The notes beneath the pieces were generated by a model, which was not told where the DNA came from, ran no database searches, and was given only the letters and a program-made list of their open reading frames with translations. From assembly GCA_023548195.1 (NCBI GenBank), contig JAJHZJ010000800.1, positions 682,001-746,000 on the forward strand: 64,000 nt of DNA. The letters run 5' to 3'. The DNA comes from Bettongia penicillata ogilbyi (lineage: Eukaryota; Chordata; Mammalia; Diprotodontia; Potoroidae). A program made the translations under genes and the position numbers. Shown in pieces: positions 46,720-57,784 of this stretch (position 1 is the first letter of the stretch; each line of letters opens with the position of its first letter).

Positions 46720-47060
46720 ACCCCTACCACTGACACTATCATTCTCTCTTGCTGTTCCCGCCTTTCCCCTAGCTCTGTAAGCTCTCAGTGCAACCTTTTC
46801 CTCCTCTCAACAGGTGACTTCTCTTTCTACTAGGAAAAATTGAGACCATTTTTCATGAGCTCACTGTATTCCCTTAATCCAAGCTCAAAACCTTATTTTC
46901 TCTTTCTTTTGCTTCTGATTTCTTAGAAAGACATGGTTCTCCTTGCCAAATCCAGTCCTTCTACTTGTGCCCATGGTCCCATCAACTCCATCTTCTCAGG
47001 GATCTTGCCTCTCTCCCCCTCATCATCATCAGTGATATTCCATGATGCTAAGGTCCATTT
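46720..47060 (+). mobile_element. L2/CR1-like ORF fragment
   Basis: A sense fragment whose translation near 46940-47010 resembles the L2 pre-RT region (LAKSSPSTCAHGPINSIF), beside an opposite-strand L2. No intact frame. Confidence 0.55.
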
Positions 47061-47139
47061 GACCCTTAGCAAACTTACCAGTGGTTGGGGACAGTAGGCT
47101 TGGAATAAGTAGAGTTAGATTCAGATCCTGCCTCAGACA

Positions 47140-47350
47140 CTGCCTGTAGTGGATAGAGTTCTAGGACTGGATTAAAGGATATCTGAGTTCAAATCCAGCC
47201 AGGGCAAGTTATTTAACCTCTGTTTGCCTCAGTTTCTTCAACTGTAAAATGGGGATAAATAATAGCATCTTCCTCCCAGGGTTATTATGAGGATCAAATG
47301 AGGCAATAATTGTAAAGTGCTTCACACAGTGCCTGACACATAGTAGGAAC
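47140..47350 (+). repeat. L2-tailed SINE
   Basis: TGTAGTGGATAGAGTTCTAGG head, GTTTGCCTCAGTTTCTTCA, TGCCTGACACATAGTAGGAAC tail. Followed by a 290-bp pyrimidine tract. Confidence 0.82.
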
Positions 47351-47640
47351 TATACCTTCCCCCTTTCACTCTCTCCTCCCACTCCTCTCTCCACCTTACC
47401 CCTTCTCTCCCATTCTCTTTCTCTCCTCTCTCTCTCTCTTCCTCTACCGTCTTTGTCACTTTTCTTATCTCCTTTCCTCCTCTTCCCTCTTTCCTTTCTC
47501 CTCTTTTCTCTTTCCATCTCTGCATCTTTTCTCCGGCTCCCTCTCTAATCCTTCCTTCCTTTCTTTCCCTCCGTCATCTCCCCTCTCCCTTTCTTCTACT
47601 TTCCCCTTCTCCCTCTCCCACTATACATTGTGTTTTCCTT
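47351..47640 (+). repeat. Polypyrimidine tract after a SINE
   Basis: CTCTCC/TTCC-rich imperfect tract of about 290 bp with no clear unit. Confidence 0.85.
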
Positions 47641-48689
47641 GTATAGAGCTCCTGATAGCTTTTCATCATTCCCTCAGTGGACTGTGCTGCTGCTGACCAT
47701 CTTTTTCATGTGTGTTAATTGCTTGCATCATTAATACATAGTCATTAGCAGCTCCTACTGTTTGTGGGGGAGTCTAGGGCATTGGATCCATCCTTTCCAC
47801 TAAATAATGGTAGGTAGGCACATGTTATAAATTGACTGTGACAGGTCTGCAGTGTCACAAGGCCTTAGCTTTGGGAATCCGCTCTACATAGGCTTTGGAA
47901 GTGGGGGCGGGAGGCATTAATCCAAATGGCTAATCTGCAGTCTACCAAAGAGGGGTCTAGACACATAGTAAATAACAAATGCTGATTATTTCCTTAAGCA
48001 GAGCAGCAGGGAGATGCAAGCAGCCTGTTGTGCCCTAAGGAAAGAAAGTCAAATGGACTCAGAGCACAGTCTCTTGGAGTTTGCAGGGCCTGGGGCAGGT
48101 GGGTTTGTACAGACTGTTGCGATGTGGGTCTCTTGACTTAATTTTCTCCCCCTGCTGCTTCCATTCCATCTCTGTGCTCTTTCCTCCCCTGAAACTGCAC
48201 GTCTAGAGAAACCCATTGCTCATCACGAAGCCTGCTGTGAGCACGGTGGTCACGCCAGCCCTCCAGTGCTGAAAGGGCATCTTTGGAGCAGCGCTGGTGC
48301 TGAGGCCAGTTATTGACCCACCCTCCCCCAGCATCCCCATCCCCCGCTCCCTTGCTGCTGCCAGCTCAGCAACCAATGGCTGTACCTTGTGCCCTCTTGT
48401 TCTCTTTGCTAATTCAGTCTCATTTTTTCTCTTCTGCATTCTTGTTTTCTCTTCAACTGATGTTTCTCTTGTCTTATTCTGTTTCTTTCCTCTTTTCCCT
48501 CTTTTTTATGTCCTTCTCTTGGCCTTAGGGCCAGCAACCCTGAGAAGCCAAGAATTTGATGCTCAAATGTTCACCTTCTGGACATATTTCTCCCCTTATT
48601 GGATATTCTGAACAATGATTCCTCCTTTACTCCTTTTAGTTTATGTCCCCAGTTCAGAATTGTGGTTTTTTGCCTTCTATATCCAAAAG

Positions 48690-49040
48690 ACAGTTGGATG
48701 GTACAGTGAAAGGAATGCTGGGTCTAGAGTTAGGGAGAACTGAATTCATATCTGGTCTGATACACTTTATCTTTTGATTGACCTAAGTTTTCAAACCCAG
48801 TGGAAGATAATAGTCATGTCATAGGCTGAGGGAATGCTTCACATGGGGAAGATTTCAAGGACTTTCATAAACACCATGTGTTTATGTGTGATCCTGGGTA
48901 AGTCATTTCACCTCTATTTGATTCAGTTTTCTCAATAAGGTGGAATGAGGATAATAATGTACCTGCTTCCCAGGGTTGTTGTAAGGATTAAATGATATAA
49001 TTTTGTGAAACAGCACAGTGCTTAGTTATTTCTTCTTTCT
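48690..49040 (+). repeat. L2-tailed SINE interrupted by a copied segment
   Basis: Head and A box to about 48771 (GGTACAGTGAAAGGAATGC). The core resumes at about 48890 (GTGTGATCCTGGGTAAGTC) with tail GAAACAGCACAGTGCTTAG. Confidence 0.75.
48772..48876 (+). repeat. Segment shared with 46001-46082, inside a SINE
   Basis: TTTTGATTGACCTAAGTTTT, GTGGAAGATAATAGTCATG and AGGACTTTCATAAACACC match the upstream copy, with about 20 extra bases in the middle. SINE sequence continues on both sides. Confidence 0.7.
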
Positions 49041-49199
49041 TTCCTTCCTTATATTTTTTTTCCAACTCTTGTTTCCTCTAACCTCATAATTCCATCTTCT
49101 TCACTTAAAACTAGAATAGCCAAAAATGACTATTTTCAAATGGATTTGTTTTGGCCTATGGTTCCTAATGTACAGTAGTATATTTTGTATTTTTTTAAT

Positions 49200-49317
49200 T
49201 CAACAAATACTTGTTAAGTAATTATTATGTACAGAGGACTGTGCTAGGTGCTGCAGGAAATATAAGAATAAATATAACATGGCCTCTATCCTCTAAGAGC
49301 TTTATAATCTACTTCTT
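49200..49317 (-). mobile_element. L2 3' terminus, target of an L1 insertion
   Basis: Complement of the L2 end (CAACAAATACTTGTTAAGTAA, GTGCTAGGTGCTGC). The adjacent 15 bp are duplicated by the L1 insertion. Confidence 0.7.
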
Positions 49318-49577
49318 TTTTAAAAAAAAATATGCAATTAATTTATTTTTTCAGTTCTCAGCATTCACTTCCACAAGAATTTGAATTAAAAATTTTCTCC
49401 CCATCTCTTCCCACCCCCACCCCTTCCTTCCTTCAGTCTGTCCTCCCTTCTATTAGACACCCTTCTTCCATTCCCCCTTCCCCTCTATTTTCCTGTAGGG
49501 CAAAATAGATTTCTATACTCCATTGTTTGTATATCTTAACTTCCAGTTGCATGCTAAAACAATATAATCTACTTCTT
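49303..49577 (-). mobile_element. Short L1 3'-UTR insertion with 15-bp target-site duplication
   Basis: About 245 bp of L1 3' UTR in antisense (49318-49562) lie between exact copies of TATAATCTACTTCTT at 49303-49317 and 49563-49577. The insertion went into the tail of an older L2 copy (49200-49317), giving a relative age. Confidence 0.88.
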
Positions 49578-49674
49578 AATATGACATTTTATCTATAATA
49601 TCCTTTGAACTCCCTAGAGGATATGCTATATAAATATTCAGGCATTATAACACTATGATGTGTTAATATGTTTT

Positions 49675-49928
49675 GTGTTTTGTTCAGTCGTTTCAGTTGT
49701 GTCAGACTCTCCATGACCCCATTTGGGGTTTTCTTGACAAAGACATTGGAGTGGTTTGCCAATTCCTTCTCCAGCTCATTTTACAGATGAGGAAATTGAG
49801 GCAAGCAGATTTAAGTGACCTGCCCAGGGTCACATAGCTAGTAAGTGTCTGAGGCCAGTTTTGTACTCAGGAAGATGAGACTTATTGATTCCAAGCCTGG
49901 CACTCTATCCACTGCTCCACCTCGCTCT
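49675..49928 (-). repeat. RTE-tailed SINE, full length
   Basis: TTTTGTTCAGTCGTTTCAGTT to GGCACTCTATCCACTGCTCC. Well preserved, one of the least diverged SINEs in the window. Confidence 0.88.
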
Positions 49929-50469
49929 CCCATATTTTATATATATGATAATATGTTCCTGGAATCTTGAGGTAGATGGGACCTCAGAGATCATGTAGCC
50001 CAGTCTATCCCTGAGTAGAATCCCTTCTACAGCTTCACTGACAAGTGGACATCTAGCTTCTACTTAAAGGCTTCTGATGATAAGAACCACTTTGCAAGGG
50101 ATAACATTCTATTCTTAAATGGCTCTAAATTGTTAGGATTCTTTTCCTTATATAAAGCTAAAATCTGCCTCTCTGTGTCTCATTTTGCTCTCTGGAATAG
50201 AGCAAAAAATGTTTGCTTCCTCTTTTACATGTCAGCCCTGTTCTTACTCAAAGACATCAGTCCAGTTCTTCCTCCTAATTCTTCTGTTTTTCAGACTGAT
50301 CTTGGTACAATTCCTCTGAGTATACCACAATTTTGTCAGTTTCCTCCTGAAAAAGTAGTACCAGAATCTGAACAGAATCTTCTAGATGTAACCAAACCGC
50401 ACCAGAATACAGTGGGACTATATATAATACCACATGCTTCTGTTAATACAGTCAAAAATGCACTGAGAA

Positions 50470-50700
50470 GGATATGGCTGAATGGAGACAATGCCAACCT
50501 TGGTGTCAGGAAGACCTGGGTTCAGATTCAATTTCTGACATACGCTGGCTGTACATTTTAACTTTTCAATGACCCAGACAATACTCTAAGACCATAACTT
50601 ATAGATAGGGTGCCAATCTGAATTGCTAGAAGGAGTTTCCCTTTCTGGAAATTCCCTATACTGAAGAAATCACAGGTTTGGCATCCCATCTTCCCTGTCA
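50470..50700 (+). repeat. SINE with fourth tail type, inside L3/CR1
   Basis: TGGAGACAATGCCAACC head, then the tail AGACAATACTCTAAGACCATA and TGAAGAAATCACAGGTTTGG. The (CCCCT)n tract grows from its 3' end. Confidence 0.7.
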
Positions 50701-50713
50701 AAAAAAAGAGATC

Positions 50714-50865
50714 TCCCCTCCCCTCCCCTCCCCTCCCCTCCCCTCCCCTCCCCTCCCCTCCCCTCCCCTCCCCTCCCCTCCCCTTTCTTCCCCTCCCCTC
50801 CCCTCCTCTCCTCCTCCTCCTCTTCTTCTTCCTCTCCTCTTCCTCCCCTCCCCTCCCCTCCTCTT
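50714..50865. repeat. (CCCCT)n tract, G-rich on the minus strand
   Basis: About 14 pure CCCCT units (50714-50784) and a degenerate continuation to 50865. The minus strand, which is the template strand for DPF3 transcription, has consecutive GGGGA units. Confidence 0.95.
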
Positions 50866-51984
50866 TCACCCTCTCTTTACTTCCTCTCTCTTTTTTCCTT
50901 TCTCTACCACACCACAGTGTTAAGCTTACTGCTCACTAAAATTTTCTTCACATGAGCTGTTATCTAGCCATCCATATTTGTAGTTGAGTTTTTGACCCCA
51001 AGTGTAGGACTTGACATTTATCTATTAGATTGGGTCCATTGTTCTAGCCTATTGAGGCCTTTTAGCATCAGGGTTCTGTTGTCCAACATGTTACTTTCCT
51101 CCTCTAATTTCACACCACAGGCAAATTTGGCAACCCCCCTGCAAAATCCCCATATACATTCTTCCAGGTCATTGATATAAATATTAAACAAAAAAGATAA
51201 GGACAGATCTCCAGACCACTAAACAGATCTTTCCAGCTTGACACTGACCCATGAGTCATTATTCTTTGAACAATTAATATATTTGAGATAAAAATGTTTT
51301 ACCAGAAATATATGCCCACATATCCACATGCTCAACCTTATTCTGACCTATAGAGAAAAATCTTCTGTTAGTTTATGTCGGGATCAAATAATTTTCTTCC
51401 CCTCCATGGGTATGGAGGGCATATTGTTGTACTCTGCAGAAGTGGAAGAAGAGAGTGCTTATGGATCATTTTTGCTAATTAAATAAGCTGGAAATTAGCC
51501 CACTAAAGTACAAATTATCTAAAAGGAGCAGACAAATTCATTGTCACATTGATATGGGAAGATCTAACGTATATTAGATTAATAACATCTGCCCTTCAAC
51601 AATTTGCCCCAGGGCACACTAATATAGTTTTTAAAAGATGAAGTTAAAACAACTTTTGAAACTGGCTTAAAATATTCATTTTGCTCAGAAATACGCTTTA
51701 AGAAGCCACATGATTTAGCAGAGCATATTCACTAATAGCTGGGTTTTGTCCCATTCTCTCAGAGACAAAGCATTCAGGCTTTGCCACTGGGGAAAGGGGC
51801 ATTTGAGATACATGCAGTCTTCACTGAAATGTCATCTACCTTTAGCTCCAACGCGCAAATTTGAAAAAGGAGTTTTCTGGCTTAACTCCTGTCTAACAAA
51901 GTAGCACTTGAACTACAATGTGAAGAATGTGAAAGAATGGCTCCAGCACCTGGATTTTGCAGTCAGAAGATCATGGTTGGAAAC

Positions 51985-52235
51985 CTGAGGCAACTGGGTG
52001 GTATAGTGCATAGAGAGCTAGGCCTGGAGTCAGGAGGACCTGAGTTTGAATTTAGCCTCAGACACTTATTAGCTACATGACCTTGGACAAGTCGCTTAAT
52101 CTTTGTTTGCCTCAGTTTCTCAATTATAAAAGGGAAAACACTAGCACCTACCCCCCCTAGGGATCAAGTAACATAATATTTGCAAAGTGTTTAGCACATA
52201 CACATAGGAAGGGCTATATAAATTATTATTTCCTT
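51985..52235 (+). repeat. L2-tailed SINE, full length
   Basis: GAGGCAACTGGGTGGTATAG head, CTTGGACAAGTCGCTTAATC core, AAGGGCTATATAAATTATT tail. Confidence 0.85.
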
Positions 52236-52332
52236 CTGTTCCCCTTCCTGTACCTGAATAGCCATAGTAAAGTCATCTTATGGAGCTTTAGTTTATTAGC
52301 TCAAAATTAACCAATCCAAATAACAGCAGACC

Positions 52333-52516
52333 AATGGCTCTCAACCTGTGGGCCCTAGACCCTGAGGGAATTATTTCATGGGAACCATAATTCTATATCA
52401 CCAAGCATTGCAATTTTGATCTTTAATTAGCTGCAATAAAAGGGGCCCCACAAAAATATTTTTATGTAAACAGGGGTCCTTCGTAACTCAGAAAGATTGG
52501 AAACTACTGGTTGAAA
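52333..52516. mobile_element. hAT-like non-autonomous DNA element
   Basis: About 185 bp ending in imperfect inverted repeats (AATGGCTCTCAACC and GGAAACTACTGGTT). The terminal pattern resembles hAT-family CAGTGGTTCTCAA ends. Diverged, family uncertain. Confidence 0.45.
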
Positions 52517-52787
52517 TATTTCTGAGATCCCTTCTGGTTCAAAATGCTGTGGTTCTATGACTCTCCAATGCATGTTGAGCTATTTTTTTCCACATCGGTG
52601 CCCTGTGCTCTGTAGTCATCTCCACTTTCTGCCTCAGTTCCATTTGTAACTCATGGAAGGAACACTTTTTGTGAGGGCTGTGTATGTAACTGTTCTGGGT
52701 AAGGATAGTTTTCTTATTGGGGATCCAACTGACCACTCTAGCATCACTTGGATCATATTCTAACAGAATGAGTTAACTGGCCGAGAC

Positions 52788-53060
52788 ATCAATCAATTAA
52801 CTAGCCTTTTGGTAAGCCCTTACTGTATGCCAGACACTGTTTTAGGCACTGGGGGATAGAAGTACAAAGAATGAAATAATACCTCCTTGTAAGAAGTTTA
52901 TATTCTAATGATGAAGACATGCCAGTTAGTAGATCATAGGTACAGAACTGCTCCGAATAGCAAGATTACACTGCCATCTTTAGGATAAGAATTTTCAGTC
53001 AGTCAGCCAATCACCAAGCTCCTACTGTATGCCTTAACCTAAGCACTATGGGGTACAATG
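52788..53060 (-). mobile_element. Two L2 3' termini in tandem
   Basis: L2-end complements at 52788-52925 (TAAGCCCTTACTGTATGCCAG) and again at 52996-53058 (CCTACTGTATGCC), same strand, about 70 bp apart. Confidence 0.6.
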
Positions 53061-53499
53061 GAGCAGTCTGATACATTGCTGTTACCTTTATTTGGGGAAA
53101 TAAGAAGAATCCATAGAAAACAATTGGAGAACAATATGAGACAATATATGTTCTAGTTCTATTTCCTTTCATTCATTTTTTCAAATCCATTTCCACAGAA
53201 CCATAAATCTATAGACATTAAGATTGTTCTGGGATTTGGGGTATGAACCTTCTGCAGTGTTTAGGATTTAGAAATAGATGAAATACAGAGAAATCAGAAT
53301 GATTCAAAAGACGGGTCTTACTTCTTAGGAAAACTCATTTAAACTCTTGATGTTCTTTTCTACGCTTTGTGATATAGAATTATCAGATCTAGGTCTCTGC
53401 CAGAGAGGTGTGTTGGAGCTTGCCTTTGTTGAGGCTTTTATTGTATCTGGATTCTGTTTAGTTCCACTCCTAAATTTGTATTTTTATTGGTAGAAGCTA

Positions 53500-54340
53500 G
53501 CTTTGGGCTGCAGCACGTAATCCTGATCTGTTCCTATCTTTCCACTTCTCTCATTCCCTTCTAAGCCTCCCTTCTGATCTCATCGTCTCCTGTTCCTCCC
53601 TTTCCCCAATTCGTTACTTATATTTTGACTTCACTTTCTTCTTTATACTGTCTTGACCTAGTGATCATCTACTTCAGTGTTATTCTCCTGACTCACCTTG
53701 ATCCCTTCCCCTTCCCCATTCTCACTGCAATGCCTTTCTGCCATCCCCACCCCTGCAGAACTTGACCATTCGTCTTTTCTACTTCTCCTAAACTCACCAA
53801 GTGTTGCAAGATGAGGCTATAAAGCCCTGCTGACTGGGATCCATTATATATTCACTTATCTGTCTTCAACAGAAACCTCTCTACTGCATGGCAGTCTTTT
53901 TATGTATCCCTTGCAGGCTCTCTCTCCCATTCACCATAGCAACTATTTCAAACCTCCTTTACTCCGCTCAAGTTTTCACCTGTGTTCAAACCCCACGTTT
54001 TCTCCACAGATGACCCTGCCTCCTACTTTACTCATAAAATCAATGCCATCTTTTATAAATTCTCTCGGCTTTTGTCTTTTACACTTCCACAATTCTTTAT
54101 CTTTTTACTATTCATTTTTCTTTCTGGTCTCTGAGGCTGAATGACGTAGTCCAACTCTTTGCCAAAGACTAAGCTTATATCTTTCCCCTCATATTTTGTG
54201 ATCTATTCTAGGATCTTGCTCATTAAATTACAACATATATTCCCTTCATCATTAGTCTTTTGTCATTTTTTTCTTTGTCTACAAATATACTCATGTCTTG
54301 ACTCTCTTAAATAAATCTTCTCTCAGCCCTACTACTTCTT
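53500..54340 (+). mobile_element. L2 LINE internal region
   Basis: Pyrimidine-rich L2 coding sequence in sense orientation. At 54007-54070 the frame reads DDPASYFTHKINAIFY, resembling the L2 segment just before the RT domain. Frame breaks throughout. Confidence 0.6.
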
Positions 54341-54409
54341 TAGACCTATCTCTCCAAGCTTTTATTGACAAATTCTAGAAGGAGCAATCTGCAATTATAG
54401 GATTTTATT

Positions 54410-54640
54410 AATTTGTGATTTATAAAATTATAAAGTTCCTCAGAGGTCAAGCCCAACCTATACTTGTGGTAAGGGAATAACCTGTGACAAGGGGATAAGT
54501 AGTTATCAAACCTTCCCTTGAGCACTTCAAGAGGAAGCCCCACTACTTCAAAAGGAAGTATGTCCCATTTTTTTGGACAGCCTTAATCATCGGGAATTTT
54601 TTCCTATGTTGAACTGAAATCTGCTTCTTCCATTCGATTA
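54410..54640 (-). mobile_element. L3/CR1 3' fragment
   Basis: CTCAGAGGTCAAGCCCAACC, GACAGCCTTAATCATCGGG and AACTGAAATCTGCTTCTTCC are in the order of the complement of the L3/CR1 3' region. Confidence 0.6.
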
Positions 54641-54721
54641 AGCAAATACTAATTAAATGTCCACTATGTGCTAAGTATATACAAAGATTTAAAAGAAATG
54701 ATGCAGCCTTAACTCTCAAAG

Positions 54722-54895
54722 GGACATTTTTAGAGGTGACCCAGTCCAATCTTCCTCATTTTTATAGGTGAGAAAACTGGTGTTGAAGAAAGTCAAGTGA
54801 CTTTGTCAAGCACTTTCTCTAAGTGACAGAACCAAGATGCGAAACCAGCTCTTCTGATTTCTAAGTCTAGTGCTGTTTACTTTACCATACATCAT
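54722..54895 (-). repeat. L3-tailed SINE
   Basis: TAGAGGTGACCCAGTCCAATC, then ATGCGAAACCAGCTCTTCTG and TTTACCATACATCA. Confidence 0.72.
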
Positions 54896-55084
54896 TTAGG
54901 CAGGACATGATATACGGTCAGAAAAATATTCTAGACCCCTTCTCCTCCATCCCCTCCATGCACTAGTTTTTCCTTAAAAGATACTGAAACTCAATTGACT
55001 AAGGGCTGTGCTAACTCAATTCATCAAACCTCAAGGCATATTATTACTGAATGTCTTTCCCTTGCTTTGATTAAGTAAATCTCT

Positions 55085-57225
55085 TTTTAAGAATTATTTA
55101 TTTCATTAAATATTTTTCAATTACTTGTAAAATTTTTTTTGACAATAATTTTTAAAAATTTTGATTTCTGATTTCTTTCCCTCCTTCTTGTCCCTCCCCC
55201 CTCCTTGAGAAGGGAAACACTTTGATTTTGATTATACATGTGAGGTCTCATGTAAAACATTTCCATATTAACCATGTCACAAAAGAAAACAAAAAAACCC
55301 CATAAAAATAAAGAAAATTAAAAAAAAAACTGTGCTTTAATTTGCTGAGTTCAACAGTTCTCTCTGTGGAGGTAGATAGCATTTTTCATCATGGGCCTTT
55401 GGAATTGTCTTGGATGATTGTCTTGATCAGAATAGGTAAGTCTTTCATAGATGGTCATCTTTATTTTGTTGCAGTTATGCTGTACAATGTTCTCTTGATT
55501 CTTCTCACTTCACTTTGCTTGAGTTTATATATCTATATCTTCACAATTTTTTCTGAAATCATCCTGCTCATAATTTTTAATAACACAGTAATATTCCATC
55601 ACAATCATATTACAAATTGTTTAGTCATTTTCCAACTGATGGATATCTCAGTTTCTAATCCCTTGCCACCACAAAAAGAACTACTATAAATTTTTTTTGT
55701 AAAAGTAGTTCCTTTTCCCTTTTCTTTGATCTTTTTGGCATATAGACCTAGTAGTGGTGTTGCAGGGTCAAAGGGTATTCACAATTTTCTAGTCCTTTGG
55801 GAGTAGCTCCAAATTGTTCTCTAGAATGAAACTAGTTCACAACTCCACCAAAAGTGCATTCATGTCCCAATTTTTCCACATCCATTCCAACATCTGACAT
55901 TTTCCTTTTCTGTCATATTAGTGAGCTGTCTTAATTTGCATTTCTCTAATAAGTAATGACTTAGAGTATTTTCTCATGTGACTATTGGCAGTTTTGATTT
56001 CTTCTTCTGAAAACTACTTTTTGTATCCTTTGGCCATTTATCAACAGGGGAATGGATATTATTTTTTTAGAAATTTGGCTCAGTTTCTTATATATTTGAG
56101 AAATGAGGCCTTTGAAAAGCTTGCTGCAAAATCAACCCTCTCTCCCCTGCTTTCCTTTTAACTTTGGCTGCATTAGTTTTATTTGTGCAAAAATTTTTTA
56201 ATGTCACATAATCGAAACTGTTTATTTCACATCTCATATTGTTCTCTATCTCTTATTTGGTTGTAAATGCTTTCCTTATGCATAGACCTGACAGGTATAT
56301 TTTTCCATGCTTCCCTAATTTACTTATGATATCACTCTTTATACTTAAATAATTTATCCATTTTTACCTTATCTTGGTATGTGGTGTGAGATGTTGGTCT
56401 ATGCCTAATTTCTGTCAAATTGCTTTCCAGTTTTCTTAACAATTTTTTTCAGTTGTTGAGTTCTAAAAGTTTGAATATTTGGGTTTATCACACACTAAAT
56501 TAATCTGGTTGTTTGATTTGGTGTACTGTGTACCTAATCTATTCTACTGATCTACCACTCCATTTCTTAGCCAGTACCAATTGTTTCGATGATTACCACT
56601 TTGTAATGTTTGAAATCTGGAACTGCTGGGCCACTTTCCTTAACATTTTTTTCCCATTGATTTCCTTGATATTTTTGAGCTTTTGCTTAGCGCCCAATGC
56701 CTTTTGTTATTTTTTCTGGCTCTATAAAATAATTCTTTGGTAGTTTGATTGGTATGACACCAAATAAGTAAATTAACTTAGGTAGAATTGTCATTTTTAT
56801 TATGTTGGCTTGGCATACCTTTGAGCAATTAATATTTTCCCACTTCTTTAGATCTGTCTTTATTTGTGTGAGAGGTATTTTATGATTATGTTCATACAAT
56901 CCCTGTGTTTGTCTTAGCAGGTAGAATCCCAAGTATTTTTAATTGTCTGCAGTTATTTGAAATGGAATTTCTCTTTCTATCTCTTCCTGCTGCATTTTCT
57001 TGGTAGTATATAAAGGTGCTGATGATTCACGTGAGGTTTATTTTATATCCTGAAACTTTGCTGAAGTTGTTAATTGTTTCAACTATTTTTTTATTTGATT
57101 CTCTAAATATATTGTTATATCATCTGCAAAGAGTGTTAGTTTTGTTTCCTTATTGCCTATTTTTATTTTTTACAAAACTGTTGAATGAGCTAGGAGTGTC
57201 TTATTTCATTCCCGGTGTTTGAACC
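55085..57225 (-). mobile_element. L1 LINE, 5'-truncated (RT end to 3' UTR)
   Basis: This is the longest L1 piece in the window. On the minus strand, the reverse-transcriptase FADD motif lies at about 57119-57135. It is followed by the ORF2 stretch containing LTQIKTDLKKW and KMTILPKLIYLF (56687-56932), then the C-terminal and 3' UTR sequence towards 55085. Stops and frameshifts break the frame. It is truncated upstream of the RT motif and antisense to DPF3. Confidence 0.9.
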
Positions 57226-57547
57226 TACATTACAAGAGGCTGAATGAGTCAAGCCTAGCCAAGAATACTTAGACCAAAACAACCCAGTGCAGCAGATTGA
57301 ATGTTGAAACAGATAAGAATTGTTTTCTATTATGCCAGACAGGAAAAAGATTGGGGAAAATATGTAAAACAGTGCTATTCTTCTTACTACTTTTTTGGAA
57401 GGAGAGGGAAATACAGCTGTTTTTCACAAAAATAAATTATTTGTTAGCAGATTATGGGTTTATTAGCGTTTTTAAATGAATTATTAAAAATTTAAAAAAT
57501 TTTGATAAAATTAATTAATTTCTACTATGGTAAATATCAATAAGGCA

Positions 57548-57750
57548 TCTTCATAAGTTCAAATCTGATCTCAGACACTTACTAGCTATGTGACCCTGGG
57601 AAAGTCACTTAACCCTGTTGGCCGCATTTTTCTCAACTGTAAAATGAGCTAGAGAAAGAACTGGTAAACTACTCCAGTGTCTCTGCCAAGAGAACCCCAA
57701 ATGCAGTCACAAGGAGTTGGATATGACTGAAATGAATGAACAACAAAATA
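57548..57750 (+). repeat. RTE-tailed SINE, head truncated
   Basis: Begins CTTCATAAGTTCAAATCTG and keeps core and tail (GCAGTCACAAGGAGTTGG) to AACAACAAAA. Confidence 0.85.
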
Positions 57751-57784
57751 TCAGTAGATATAGCCCATGTAAACAAAAGCTCTT

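Larger units (their letters stand above)
49955..51290 (-). mobile_element. L3/CR1 LINE split by a SINE and a C-rich repeat
   Basis: CR1-clade complement at 49955-50465 (CCTCAGAGATCATGTAGCCC; GACAAGTGGACATCTAGC) continues at 50885-51290 (GAGCTGTTATCTAGCCATCC; CCAAGTGTAGGACTTGACAT; CAGGTCATTGATATAAATATT). Between lie a SINE (50470-50700) and the (CCCCT)n tract. Confidence 0.8.

Noticed and set aside
48180..48400. GC-richer patch with a frame reading ...KPAVSTVVTPA as a possible extra DPF3 exon
   Set aside because: A TAG precedes it but there is a stop after about 20 codons, no matching donor in frame, and no similarity to the DPF3 linker I know.
50130..50561. 143-codon plus-strand open frame
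   Set aside because: It lies across antisense L3/CR1 sequence and a SINE head, so it is a chance frame in repeats.
56687..56932. 81-codon frame with clear L1 ORF2 similarity as an active gene
   Set aside because: A real L1 remnant, but surrounded by stops and frameshifts, 5'-truncated and without ORF1.
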